Assembly (NCBI GenBank): GCA_023428295.1
Contig: JAEYYV010000309.1
Span: 1 to 56,078 of the forward strand
Length of the DNA stretch: 56,078 bases
Origin: Pseudomonadota bacterium
Lineage (GTDB): Bacteria; Myxococcota_A; Polyangia; Haliangiales; Haliangiaceae
Direction of reading: 5' to 3'
Shown piece after piece: positions 46,901-54,738 of this stretch (positions are counted from its first letter, which is position 1; each line of letters opens with the position of its first letter). The translations under genes were made by a program, and so were the position numbers. The notes under the pieces were generated by a model. It searched no databases. It had not been told where the DNA came from and worked only from the letters and a program-made list of their open reading frames with translations.

Positions 46901-46904
46901 GCAT
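43893..46904 (-). CDS. cas3: Cas3 helicase-nuclease, type I-G, HD domain at C-terminus, 1003 aa
   Basis: Helicase motifs are clear: LDLPTGSGKTAA (motif I), LYLLDEVHLS (DExH, motif II), RMSATV (motif III) and LRQRFGRLDRMG (motif VI). The HD nuclease follows at the C-terminus: LAARLHDLGKADPRFQ, RHELMS and ASHHGWCRP with metal-binding His residues. C-terminal HD is a feature of the I-G/I-U branch. Start ATG 46904 overlaps the csb2 stop as TGATG, preferred over ATG 46937. It would unwind and degrade target DNA after Cascade binding. Confidence 0.9.
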   Translation of the reverse strand: MLDIEHFEEFFGAMWTREDADGRRRPLKPFDWQVRLLSQVRSDGWPSTLDLPTGSGKTAALDIALFALALDAFVAPDQRRQPRRIILVVDRRVVVDQAYRRAVHLASQLQSASGGVLGRVAEALRSLQCDATALPLLPAILRGGMPRESDWARTPHQPTILVSTVDQVGSRLLFRGYGVSDSMKPVHAGLLGRDTLYLLDEVHLSRPFEQTLDAISTVYARANGLDATNARPIRAVRMSATVAERPNDTFTWSEADRPTLGPRLSASKRARLRTIETPSDPLRSRELLARACVEETNRIVADGVRRVVAVIVNRVDTARRIATLASDELPDGWSVRLVTGRMRPLDRADLERDLVERIRAGRSRTNEQILVVSTQAIEAGADFDFDALITECASLDALRQRFGRLDRMGDLVTTDAVVLAGSRDVDESAGPDPIYGIAIRETWAWLRSPDGTENGDVEVVDFGVDAMNARIARLPDGKRSKLLTPKRAAPVLVGSHLDRWVQTLPQPSADPDIAAFLHGPDRETADVHVVWRADIDPAAIGEPNLEGLSEMLDVVPPSALEALSLPIWALRSWLGVVAMRGQGQQVASPAIADVEGTTAPMDEDARGIAPALVWSGDTVAIARKPEEIKPGDTLVVPALYGGISQTFACWDPEAAEPVMDRGDEAQLIQRARAVVRWHPGVLRAWNLPDVLRSGPTPRSTEDEVSTNDARIAFEDWRGQALLSETMPAWAQCLLSALTNRTTLVEVVTTAGTWRATLGGRRVEREDLRRLAGIVSFSASGSADATTENDGGSFLGTAISLDQHLDGVASFANRFALALSLTETLISDITLAARLHDLGKADPRFQLMLHGGDSVRHAVASTLLAKSELPAADRAARERARVAARYPRGMRHELMSVALVEANPTLAARAHDWDLVLHLVASHHGWCRPLAPPIRDREPVNVEATFDGISLSEKSDHTLARIDSGITERFWRLVRRYGWWGLAWLEAIVRLADHRESEKEQRDD

Positions 46905-48565
46905 CAGCGGTTGCGCTCCTCGGGAATTGGGCGACACAGCCCGAGCCCAAAATAGCGGCCGGCTCCCAACACCAATGGCCCGGAGACCTGCTCGTCAAAA
47001 AGCAGCTCAGCATGGACGCACACGCGACGGAGTGCACCTTCCTTGCGCGGGTACGGCATGAACCGGCGAGCAGCTGGCGCTGCGCCGAACCACGACCGCC
47101 GCATCACCTGTACCCACGTTGGCAAGGGCAGCCCAACTCGCGCACATGCGCGAGCGACAAGCTCCTCGGCGCGGGCCGCGGCATCCGCGACTACGTTCGG
47201 ATCGCGCGACAACAGGTCGCCTGGGTTCTCATCAAGTGCGACCGGCGTCACCGTTGCCCAGCGGCGGGCCGGCCGACTCCAGGTGATCCGGTCAAACGTC
47301 GTCCGCGGTTCACGAGTCACGATCCGCTCGAGCCGCATCACACCCGAACGTCCTAGCGTGAGCTGGCAGCCAGCATCTTCCCAGCGACCGATCGCGCGAA
47401 GAATCGCCCTTCGATCCGTTTCCTGAATCTCGCGCGGTAAGACGATCGCGGCGCCAAGGACTCGACCGGTAGCGTACGACGAGCCGACGTCCGGAAGCGC
47501 CAAGAAGGCGACGTGCGGCTGTTCCAATCGTCCTCCTTCCGGCGCATGACCGGAAAGGACGGAGGGCGCTGGATCGTCGGCGTGATGCAACAGCGCGCCG
47601 CGAAGCACTCGCGTGACATCCTCCGTTCGTGTGGCCGAAACGCCAATTCGAGGCGCATCCTCAGCTTCGATTTCTCGTAGAGCGATCCACTCGCCGAAGA
47701 CGCTGAACGATGGTTGAGCATCGCCTCCATCGCCGCGACGATAGCCCTGCTGTCGTGCAGGTAGCGTGCGAGGGTCCACGCCGCGGTGGTGCTGAAACGC
47801 GCGCTCGAGGTTGGTTAACTGGTCCGCGTCAACGGTCCGGAGGATGACGTCGGCGTCGAGGTCGTCGCATGGCGTCCACACCTCGAGCTCAGCGCGCTCT
47901 GGAACGCGAGCGGTGACTCGGCACGACACTAGCGACGAACTGTGACCGAGCCGAATCAGGCGAGCGGCCAGCGCGCTGATTGCGTCACGGATCCCTTCAT
48001 CTGGGACGGCATCCGGCCAGACGTAGCCTACCCGCGGGTCGTGCGGCGTCACCGATGGTAGACGGCGCGGTTGCCTTCCCGGACTCGCCGGCAAGAGTCT
48101 GAGGGCAGCTGCGCAAGCAGGAGCGGATGCTGTGCCATCGTCTGCAATTGCGCGCGCGATCTGCTCGTCGAGCTTCTTGCGCGCAGCACTAACGCGGCGT
48201 TCAGCAGAGCGCACGGCCTTCGCGTCGCCAGACCGTTGCGTGTCTTCGAGTGCTTCCTCTTCCTCGCGGAGCTTGGCTTCTTGTCGGGACCAGTCGCCTA
48301 GAACAGTCGGCCCTGGCGTTGGTACATAGGTGGCAATGACCGACCTCTCCGATGCCTCGCTGGCGAGGATGTGCGGTGGCCCCTGACGCTCAAGCCATTG
48401 GAGCGCGCGGCGAAAGTCCTCCGAGATCGCGCCATCGTCGAAGGCCGTTGCGACGAGGGCAGAGAAGAGCCGTGCCGGGTGGGGCGGCCACTCGGGCTTG
48501 CTGCGGTCGTAGTAGCTCGACGCCACGTATCGGTTGGCGATGAACTCTACCTCGATCGCGATCAC
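46904..48565 (-). CDS. csb2: Csb2 (Cas5-Cas6 fusion) of type I-G, 553 aa
   Basis: The N-terminus VEFIANRYVASSYYDRSKPEWPPHPARLFSALVATAF is the Csb2/GSU0054 signature. GTG at 48565 is used, because it overlaps the csb1 stop by four bases (GTGA, 48562-48565). The middle has a coiled-coil-like charged helix (EAKLREEEEALEDTQRSGDAKAVRSAERRVSAARKKLDEQI). The C-terminal part resembles a Cas6-like RAMP fold (VQVMRRSWFGAAPAARRFMPYPR). In this subtype it joins crRNA processing with the Cas5 role. Confidence 0.85.
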   Translation of the reverse strand: MIAIEVEFIANRYVASSYYDRSKPEWPPHPARLFSALVATAFDDGAISEDFRRALQWLERQGPPHILASEASERSVIATYVPTPGPTVLGDWSRQEAKLREEEEALEDTQRSGDAKAVRSAERRVSAARKKLDEQIARAIADDGTASAPACAAALRLLPASPGRQPRRLPSVTPHDPRVGYVWPDAVPDEGIRDAISALAARLIRLGHSSSLVSCRVTARVPERAELEVWTPCDDLDADVILRTVDADQLTNLERAFQHHRGVDPRTLPARQQGYRRGDGGDAQPSFSVFGEWIALREIEAEDAPRIGVSATRTEDVTRVLRGALLHHADDPAPSVLSGHAPEGGRLEQPHVAFLALPDVGSSYATGRVLGAAIVLPREIQETDRRAILRAIGRWEDAGCQLTLGRSGVMRLERIVTREPRTTFDRITWSRPARRWATVTPVALDENPGDLLSRDPNVVADAAARAEELVARACARVGLPLPTWVQVMRRSWFGAAPAARRFMPYPRKEGALRRVCVHAELLFDEQVSGPLVLGAGRYFGLGLCRPIPEERNR

Positions 48566-49902
48566 GACGGGGAAGTCTCCTGGCTTGCCTCGGCCACAGC
48601 GGTGAGTTCGCGGCTCTTGCGAATGAGCGCGACTAGCCTCGGCGCGGGCTTGAGATCGAGTGGTTGCTTTCGCCACGGCAGGCCCGCGACCTCAAGCGCT
48701 TGCGTGGCCTTCTCCACGATGTCTTTCGCGACGGTCGCGTCGAGAGTGAACTCGCGCGCCGGCGAGCCATCTGCTGGGAGGAGTTGAAGTACAAGCGAAT
48801 GCAGTGGCCGAAGCGCGCAGCGCGACCGGAGATCGTATCCGGACTCACGCTGATAGGCGATCGCAGCCAACCCGAGCGCAGCCAACGCAGTGCGAGCAGC
48901 GCTCTCAGCTTCGATGCGCTCGTCCTTTGTGAAGGCGCTGCCGTCGAGTCGTTGCGGGAACCGGAGACGACGAAGTGCGGGAAGCGACAGCACCGTGGTC
49001 TGCTCGGCATACTCGATCGTCACGCCGCCAGCCTCGGGATCGATGGACGGCTTGACGTTGCCGTGATTGATCACTGCCGGCGTTCCTGCTTTCTCTTTCT
49101 TTTCATCTCGCTTGAGCAGAATCGGCTTCCCGTTTTTCTTCTTCGCAGTGCCTAGGTCGATCGTCCATCCGTCCTGCGCGTTCTCGGGCTCGTAGATCTC
49201 GGTCTTCTCGATCCCGGTGGGATCGATGCGGCTTTTGCTCTTGACGCCCAACTCCACGCCAACCCCGACAACTTCGCTCACCAACGTGCGCTGGTACTTG
49301 GCTCCAACCCTCCCATCCAGTCGGGTCGAGTCCCAGACCCCGAAGACTAGCGATCCGGGATCCAGATCGAGGAGTGCGGTGGCATTCGAAGGTGTCGCGG
49401 CCGCGAACCGTCGTCCTTCCGTCGAACGCGGAAACGGAGTGCCATCGCGAAGGCTGTCGCGGATCAGAGCGTCGGCAAGACGATGAGGTGCCTCGAGTGT
49501 GGTCACGTACCCATCACCACAGATCGTGGACAGGTCGAGGTCTGGATCGTCGTTAGTCTCGCCCGTGAAATCGACTCGCACCAGTGGGAACTTGAACTCA
49601 TCACGCTCGTAGGCGTCGAGCAGAGCAGACTCCAAGCGGTTCGCCTGCGAAGCCACCGAGTCGAGGACCACACAAAGCTTCGACGTGCTGCCGACTCGCC
49701 TCCATTCGAGCGCGTATTTCGTCCGGCGAGCGTCGCGCTCTGGCTCATCAACTCTGGACGGCACGCGAACCGAATCGCCGAATGTGGGCGGGAAGATCTT
49801 GTCGTTCGGACCACCGAGCGGCTCAAGGCGCGTGATGACGCGGAAGCCGGCATCGGTCCCGGTAACGGCGGCAACAAGGGCTTCGTAAGTGATGTTTTCC
49901 AT
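48562..49902 (-). CDS. csb1: Csb1 (Cas7) backbone subunit of type I-G, 446 aa
   Basis: Csb1/GSU0053 features are visible: FRVITRLEPLGGPNDKIFPPTFGDS near the N-terminus, ALLDLDPGSLVFGVWDSTRLDG, and the C-terminal YDLRSRCALRPL and ELTAVAEASQE. It is the repeating crRNA-binding subunit of the effector complex. ATG at 49902 has AAGGA six bases upstream. First gene of the operon, so the promoter must lie within the gap at 49903-50239. Confidence 0.88.
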   Translation of the reverse strand: MENITYEALVAAVTGTDAGFRVITRLEPLGGPNDKIFPPTFGDSVRVPSRVDEPERDARRTKYALEWRRVGSTSKLCVVLDSVASQANRLESALLDAYERDEFKFPLVRVDFTGETNDDPDLDLSTICGDGYVTTLEAPHRLADALIRDSLRDGTPFPRSTEGRRFAAATPSNATALLDLDPGSLVFGVWDSTRLDGRVGAKYQRTLVSEVVGVGVELGVKSKSRIDPTGIEKTEIYEPENAQDGWTIDLGTAKKKNGKPILLKRDEKKEKAGTPAVINHGNVKPSIDPEAGGVTIEYAEQTTVLSLPALRRLRFPQRLDGSAFTKDERIEAESAARTALAALGLAAIAYQRESGYDLRSRCALRPLHSLVLQLLPADGSPAREFTLDATVAKDIVEKATQALEVAGLPWRKQPLDLKPAPRLVALIRKSRELTAVAEASQETSPS

Positions 49903-50239
49903 TTGTGTTCCTTGGCGCGCGATGGTGGTTGGAGAAGCGAGAGCGGATTCGGTTCACATCGACGCTACCCCTACGGGCTGACGCTCAGGATGTGGGCATG
50001 CACTCGCCGAGCAGAGCGAGATCCGCGAGCCTTCCTGCTTCGGCGGCGATGGTGCGAACCAGTAGCTCCCCATGGATCGTCAGCACCGCGCACCCGCGCG
50101 CGGTCTCGGTATCCTACGACGACTCGCCGACAACGCGGTGATCACGGGCATGGGTTCTTCGCCGAGCATGTTGCACCGCTGCGCAGGCTGAAGCGGTTGG
50201 AGCCGTCGCTGTCAGAGCGCGGTCCTACCGTGGTCATTC
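49903..50239. other. Intergenic region upstream of csb1 and the MBL gene
   Basis: This gap holds the divergent promoters for csb1 and the metallo-beta-lactamase gene. I see no gene, no CRISPR repeat-spacer pattern and no strong inverted repeat in it. The plus-strand frame near its right side (HGHGFFAEHVAPLRRLKRLEP) has a coding-like look but no start or family match. Confidence 0.45.
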
Positions 50240-51481
50240 ATGAAGGTCCGGATCCATCGGGGAACGAACGAGGTCGGCGGTAGCTGCATCGAGGTGGAGG
50301 CGCGCGGCGAGCGGATCGTGCTCGACCTCGGGCGCCCGCTGTGGGCCGGGCGCGACGAGGACGTCCCGTTGCCGGCCGTGCCCGGGCTCGCGGCGCACGA
50401 TCCGACGCTGCGCGCGGTCGTGATCTCGCATCCGCACCCCGACCACTACGGGCTCGCGACCGAGATCGCGGCGCCGATCGTGATGGGCGAAGCCGGTTGG
50501 CGCATTCTCGCCGAGGCGAGCTTCTTCACCGGCGCGTCGGCGCCGCGTCAGCCGATCGCGTTCCTACGCGATCGCGAGCCGATGACGATCGGCCCGTTCA
50601 CGGTCACGTCGTACCTGAACGACCACAGCGCGTTCGACGCATACTCGCTGCTCGTCGAGGCCGACAGCCGGCGCTTGTTCTACACGGGCGACTTCCGCGC
50701 GCATGGTCGCAAGCGCGGCGTGTTCGAGCGCCTGCTGCGCGAGCCGCCCCGGGTCGACGTGCTGCTCATGGAGGGCACCAACATCCGCGAGGACGCCGAT
50801 CCCGCGGCACGTGGTCCCTCGGAGGTCGATGTCGAGGCGTCCGTGGTCGAGCTGGCGCGCACGACGCGCGGCATGGTGCTCGCCGCGTTCTCGGCGCAGA
50901 ACATCGACCGCTTGGTCACGATGTTCAAGGCGGCCCGGCGTTCGGGACGCGAGCTGGTGCTCGACCTCTACGCCGCGACGATGGCAGCCGCGACCGGGCT
51001 CACGTCGACGATCCCGCAAGCGAGCTGGGACGGCGTGCGTGTGTTCCTTCCGCGCGGCCAGAAGGCCCGCGTGATTCAGGCCGAGGCGTTCGAGCGCACG
51101 GACGCCGTGCGCGCGTCGCGCATCTACGCCGAGGAGCTGAGCACGCGGGCCGGCGAGCTGCTCATGCTGTTCCGCGGCAGCATGGCCCGCGATCTCGATG
51201 TCGCTGGGTGCCTCGATGGCGCGGCCCTCGCGTGGTCGATGTGGCCAGGCTACCTGCGCGACGAGTCGGGGAGCGCGTTGCAGACCTGGGCGAGCGAACG
51301 CGGGATCCCGCTCTCGCACCACCACGCGTCCGGACACGCCTTCGTTCCGGATCTGCGCCGGTTCGTCGACGCACTGGCACCCGAGCGCGTCGTGCCGATC
51401 CACAGCTTCGTCGGTGATCGCTACGGCGAGCTGTTTCCTCGCGTCGATCGCAGGCACGACGGCGAGACCTGGACCGTATGA
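50240..51481 (+). CDS. Metallo-beta-lactamase/beta-CASP RNase J-like protein, 413 aa
   Basis: The zinc motif ISHPHPDHYG (HxHxDH) is followed by YTGDFRAHGRK, a beta-CASP insert (TRGMVLAAFSAQNIDRLVTMFKAARRSGRELVL), and C-terminal HASGHAFVPDLRRFVDALAPERVVPIHSF, which corresponds to the RNase J HxSGHA and PxH motifs. Such enzymes cut RNA or DNA. It is shorter than RNase J (about 550) and lacks the usual C-terminal domain. ATG at 50240 is a natural start. It starts a plus-strand cluster next to the CRISPR-Cas operon. Confidence 0.85.
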   Translation: MKVRIHRGTNEVGGSCIEVEARGERIVLDLGRPLWAGRDEDVPLPAVPGLAAHDPTLRAVVISHPHPDHYGLATEIAAPIVMGEAGWRILAEASFFTGASAPRQPIAFLRDREPMTIGPFTVTSYLNDHSAFDAYSLLVEADSRRLFYTGDFRAHGRKRGVFERLLREPPRVDVLLMEGTNIREDADPAARGPSEVDVEASVVELARTTRGMVLAAFSAQNIDRLVTMFKAARRSGRELVLDLYAATMAAATGLTSTIPQASWDGVRVFLPRGQKARVIQAEAFERTDAVRASRIYAEELSTRAGELLMLFRGSMARDLDVAGCLDGAALAWSMWPGYLRDESGSALQTWASERGIPLSHHHASGHAFVPDLRRFVDALAPERVVPIHSFVGDRYGELFPRVDRRHDGETWTV

Positions 51482-51491
51482 GGACCCACCC

Positions 51492-51659
51492 ATGATCAAC
51501 CGCAAGCTCGACCGTGACGACTTCAAGCACGAGGTGCGCGAGCTGCTCGCGCACCTCATCGCCGAGACCCAGATGGCCGCGATCGGCGGCCGGCTCCCCG
51601 ACCCGGAGACCGTGGCCGGTCAGATCGCGGCGCTGGCGGAGCGCACGACGTTCGAGTGA
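51492..51659 (+). CDS. Small hypothetical protein, 55 aa
   Basis: ATG at 51492 has GAGGA about 7 bases upstream and lies 11 bases after the MBL stop. The protein is helical and charged: KLDRDDFKHEVRELLAHLIAETQMA, then LPDPETVAGQIAALAERTTFE. It may bind the MBL protein or DNA. Nothing similar is recognised. Confidence 0.6.
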   Translation: MINRKLDRDDFKHEVRELLAHLIAETQMAAIGGRLPDPETVAGQIAALAERTTFE

Positions 51660-51764
51660 TCGAGCGGTCCGGACTTATTCAAGGCGCTCGACCGCGTATA
51701 GCAGCAAGCGCCGCGATCCCAGGAGGTTGCCGGGGCCGCGTGGGAGCGCCGAGCGCGCTCTGTA

Positions 51765-52034
51765 TTAAACAGGGGTGAGCGCCGCGAGCCTCGACCGCAC
51801 GAACCGCCTTCGCCACAACGAAACCGTCTGTGGTGACGTCCGGAGGCGTCGCGCGATCTCCTTCCCCGTCATCGGCGGCTCGCCGCGCTGTCCGGCGGCG
51901 GCCAGGATGATCCGCGCGCGGCGCGCGACCGCGAGGCGCACGCCGGTGGGCTGCTTCGACAACCGCGTGAGCGCCCGCCGCTCGTCCGAGCTGAGCGTGA
52001 TTGGCGGTACCGGCCGGCCCGTTCGTATCGGTGG
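51765..52034 (-). pseudogene. IS630-family transposase N-terminal remnant
   Basis: The minus frame reads LSSDERRALTRLSKQPTGV ... RARIILAAAGQRG ... MTGKEIARRLRTSPQTVSLWRRRF, the N-terminal helix-turn-helix of IS630-type transposases, then stops. The DDE catalytic part is absent. The ATG at 52041 is in another frame, so the 5' end is also frameshifted. The fragment partly overlaps the start of the divergent DnaE-like gene. Confidence 0.65.
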
Positions 52035-52039
52035 TCATC

Positions 52040-53353
52040 ATGCCTGAGCTGGAAGCCGCACGGCTCCTACCTCGCGTCTCCGTGCCGGACGGTCAGACCG
52101 AGGAGAGCCACCTGCGTATGCTCGTCGAGGACGGCCTCGCCGCGCGGCTCGACGTGATCGAGGCGGCCGAGCCCGATGCCTATCGCGCGCGCACACACGG
52201 GGAGCTCGACGCCATCTGCACGATGGGCCACGCGCGCTACTTCCTGATCGTCGGGGACCTCATTCGCTGGGCCAAGGCACGCGGTATCCCGATCGGGCCT
52301 GGCCGCGGCTCCAGCGCTGGCTGTCTGGTCGCGTGGGCGCTCGGGATCACCGACATCGACCCGATCCAGCACGGGCTGCTGTTCGAACGGTTCCTCAACC
52401 CCGAGCGCGCGATGCTGCCGGATATCGACGTCGATGTCTGTGCTCGCCGTCGCGATGAGATCGTGCAGTACGTCGCCGAGCGCTACGGCAACGAGCACGT
52501 CGCGCGCGTCGCGGTCGATCCTCACCCCTACTTTCGCGGGGTGACGCTCGTGATCACGTGCCATCCGGCAAGGGAACACGTGCCCTGTCAAGGCGACGAC
52601 TTCGTCCCACTCGTGCCGCTCAACAAGGCCGAGGTCGAGCGGGCGGGGTTGATCACGTTCGACTTCCACAGTCTCGCGACGCTCACGGTGATCCGCGACG
52701 CCGTCGAGTTGGTCGACAAGCGGCGGCGAGCTATCGGCGAGCCGCCGCTGAACATCGCGACGATCCCGACCGACGATCGAGCGGTGTTTCGGATGCTCGC
52801 GGCGGGTGACACCACCGATGTGTTTCAACTCGAATCGGATGGGATGCGCGCGCTGCTGCGCCAGCTTCGGCCCGATCGTATCGAGGATATATTTGCGGTG
52901 GTGGCGCTCTATCGCCCGTCGCCGATCGAGAGCGGCATGGTCGACGACTTCATCGCGCGGAAGCACGGTCGCGATCACGACGAGTACCCGTTGATCGCGC
53001 CGATCCTCGCAGACACCTACGGAGTGCTCGTCTACCAGGAGCAGGTCATGCAGATCGCGCAGGCGGTCGCAGGCTACTCGCTCTGCCGCGCCGACCTGCT
53101 TCGGCGCGCGCTGGGCGGGCGGAGGAAGGTCCCCGAGGAGCGCGACATGTTCGTGGCGGCGGCGGTCGCTCGCAACGTCGACGGCGAGGTGGCTGGCGCC
53201 GCCTTCGATCTCCTCGCGAAGTGGACCGGGTACAGCTTCAACCGTGCGCACGCCGTCGGATACGCCCGGGTGACGTATCAGACCGCCTACCTCAAGCAAC
53301 ACTTTACCGACGAACTCGCCGAGGCTGTTCATCGCAATGCGGAGCTGTCATGA
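52040..53353 (+). CDS. Compact DnaE-like DNA polymerase III alpha fragment, palm and fingers only, 437 aa
   Basis: The palm has GPGRGSSAG (86-94) and catalytic Asp128 and Asp130 (PDIDVD), and a third Asp208 in LITFDFHSLATLTVI. The fingers follow (DIFAVVALYRPSPIESGMVDDFIARKHG, YQEQVMQIAQ, GYSFNRAHAVGYARVTYQTAYLK). Compared with E. coli DnaE (Asp401, Asp403, Asp555) the PHP domain and all C-terminal domains are missing, and about 74 residues between Asp130 and Asp208 are gone, where the thumb lies. It begins with DnaE-like RVSVPDGQTEESHLRMLVEDGL. ATG 52040 is the start. The stop is ATGA-coupled to a zinc-ribbon gene. Confidence 0.85.
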   Translation: MPELEAARLLPRVSVPDGQTEESHLRMLVEDGLAARLDVIEAAEPDAYRARTHGELDAICTMGHARYFLIVGDLIRWAKARGIPIGPGRGSSAGCLVAWALGITDIDPIQHGLLFERFLNPERAMLPDIDVDVCARRRDEIVQYVAERYGNEHVARVAVDPHPYFRGVTLVITCHPAREHVPCQGDDFVPLVPLNKAEVERAGLITFDFHSLATLTVIRDAVELVDKRRRAIGEPPLNIATIPTDDRAVFRMLAAGDTTDVFQLESDGMRALLRQLRPDRIEDIFAVVALYRPSPIESGMVDDFIARKHGRDHDEYPLIAPILADTYGVLVYQEQVMQIAQAVAGYSLCRADLLRRALGGRRKVPEERDMFVAAAVARNVDGEVAGAAFDLLAKWTGYSFNRAHAVGYARVTYQTAYLKQHFTDELAEAVHRNAELS

Positions 53354-53508
53354 CCTGCGACACCTGTCGAACCATCATCGGGCCGAGCCCGGGCGAAACC
53401 TTCTACGTCTGCGCCTGCGGGCACCGCTGCTGTTGGCGGTGCGGCCAGGGCCGCTACAAGAGCGAGCGGTGCGGCCAGGAGCAGCGCATCGCCGAGCGGC
53501 GAACCTGA
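53350..53508 (+). CDS. Small zinc-ribbon protein, 52 aa
   Basis: The ATG at 53350 overlaps the polymerase stop (ATGA). Seven to eight cysteines occur: MTCDTC, CACGHRCCWRCGQ and SERCGQ, in a layout of two Cys-x-x-Cys knuckles. It probably binds zinc and could be a subunit or DNA-binding partner of the compact polymerase. Confidence 0.65.
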   Translation: MTCDTCRTIIGPSPGETFYVCACGHRCCWRCGQGRYKSERCGQEQRIAERRT

Positions 53509-53530
53509 TCGCGAGTGTAGGATGGTGAGC

Positions 53531-53590
53531 ATGCGGTTCGAGATCTTCAACGGTATCGAGTGCCACGGCGATCACGAGGGCCGGACGTGA
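53531..53590 (+). CDS. Possible 19-aa leader ORF
   Basis: ATG at 53531 follows an AGGAT-like site. The peptide MRFEIFNGIECHGDHEGRT ends at TGA 53588-53590, overlapping the GTG start of the next gene as GTGA. This arrangement is typical of coupled translation. It could also be a decayed gene start. Confidence 0.35.
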   Translation: MRFEIFNGIECHGDHEGRT

Positions 53591-54315
53591 CGATCCGAAC
53601 GATTCAGGAATGGGGCGCAGAGTGGCTCGGCCTGGGCAGCTCCGTCGGCTGGGACAACGGTCCTGACATCGACGAGCGCATCGACCACGCGCTGAAGCTT
53701 TGGGACGAACTGGCGACCATCGCACCGGCCTGGAAGCGCGAGAGCATGGGATACCCCGGCGGTCTCGATGACCGTGACGTTCGCTACCGGCGCGGCAACA
53801 AGGACAAGGCACGGGATCCCGAGCACGAGCTTGAGCACGAATTGCTCGTCGGAAATCCCGTTCGCGAGTGCCTCGGCTGGACCGTGGCCGACGGCATCAA
53901 CGAGATTCCGCTCGTCAACTCGCGTTCCGGCCAGATTACGGCGGATGTGCTGCTGCTCGGCCGAAGGGAGTGCGAGTGGAGGATCTTCCTTCTTGAGGTC
54001 AAGTCGACCTCCAACGACCCCTGGTACGCCGCTCTCGAACACCTGCGTCAATTGGCAATGTTCTTGGCGGGCGGCGATATGCGGCGACTGTTCCATCAGC
54101 GGGGCTGGGACCTTCCGCAGCCTGACACCATCCCCGTGAAGGGCCTCGTGTTCGCACCGAGCCGGTTCTATCGCCGTGAGAACGGCTCTACACACAGCGC
54201 TCATGTCGAGCCGACCCGGCGACTATTCGAACGGCTTCGCGCGCACGATGCTCGCGCCGATGTGAAGCTCGCGACGCACGGTCTGAGCCGGCACGAAGTC
54301 GTCGAGTACGAGTGA
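53587..54315 (+). CDS. PD-(D/E)XK nuclease-like protein, 242 aa
   Basis: A nuclease core is suggested by SGQITADVLLLGRRECEWRIFLLEVKSTSNDPWYAALEHLRQLAMFL: an Asp before a hydrophobic strand, then E-V-K at the next strand, and a helix, as in PD-(D/E)XK folds. The N-terminal part is helical (RIDHALKLWDELATIAPAWKRES). GTG at 53587 has GAGG seven bases upstream. Located between the DnaE-like pair and the WYL regulator. Substrate unknown; the fold call is from motif only. Confidence 0.6.
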   Translation: MTIRTIQEWGAEWLGLGSSVGWDNGPDIDERIDHALKLWDELATIAPAWKRESMGYPGGLDDRDVRYRRGNKDKARDPEHELEHELLVGNPVRECLGWTVADGINEIPLVNSRSGQITADVLLLGRRECEWRIFLLEVKSTSNDPWYAALEHLRQLAMFLAGGDMRRLFHQRGWDLPQPDTIPVKGLVFAPSRFYRRENGSTHSAHVEPTRRLFERLRAHDARADVKLATHGLSRHEVVEYE

Positions 54316-54339
54316 CGGCTAGCCGACTCGAACCACCGA

Positions 54340-54738
54340 TTACCCGTGCTCGCGAGGGCTGTACAGCGAGCGAGCGGTGTCCAGCTCGGCCACCACGGCG
54401 TCAATCAGAGCGCGCGGGGCAATCGCGCGGGCGTGTGGCCCCCATTCGAGGACCCACGAGACGACGGGGGCGAGGTTCGAGCACGGGAACGAGACGAGCA
54501 CCGAGCCGGCGGGCTGGTTCTCGATGGTCTGTAGCTTGTGCCACTCGCGGGCGCGGGCGTAGGCGGCGCGCTCCTTGCTGAACTCGATAATGACGCGGTG
54601 GGCGTCGGCGACGTCGGCGGCGTAGATGTCGAAGCCGCTCGGGATCTCCTCGTCGAGGCGGAAGTCGACGGGGACCGCGAACGCGTGTCCGCGGAGCGCC
54701 TCGGCGTCAGCGTTCGACGGCGAAGCGCTCGGTGGCAC
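54340..54738 (-). CDS. C-terminal (WCX) part of a frameshifted WYL regulator, 132 aa
   Basis: The sequence GHAFAVPVDFRLDEEIPSGFDIYAADVADAHRVIIEFSKERAAYARAREW and the closing GPHARAIAPRALIDAVVAELDTARSLY match the C-terminal WCX extension of WYL regulators. It should continue the 54707-55390 frame, where WYL ends at TERFAVER; one base is lost or gained near 54710-54740. The first codons here (MPPSASPSNADAEALR) are only in the shifted frame. Confidence 0.65.
   Translation of the reverse strand: MPPSASPSNADAEALRGHAFAVPVDFRLDEEIPSGFDIYAADVADAHRVIIEFSKERAAYARAREWHKLQTIENQPAGSVLVSFPCSNLAPVVSWVLEWGPHARAIAPRALIDAVVAELDTARSLYSPREHG

Noticed and set aside
49903..50239. CRISPR array or leader next to csb1
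   Set aside because: No repeated sequence of 25-40 bases was found in this gap.
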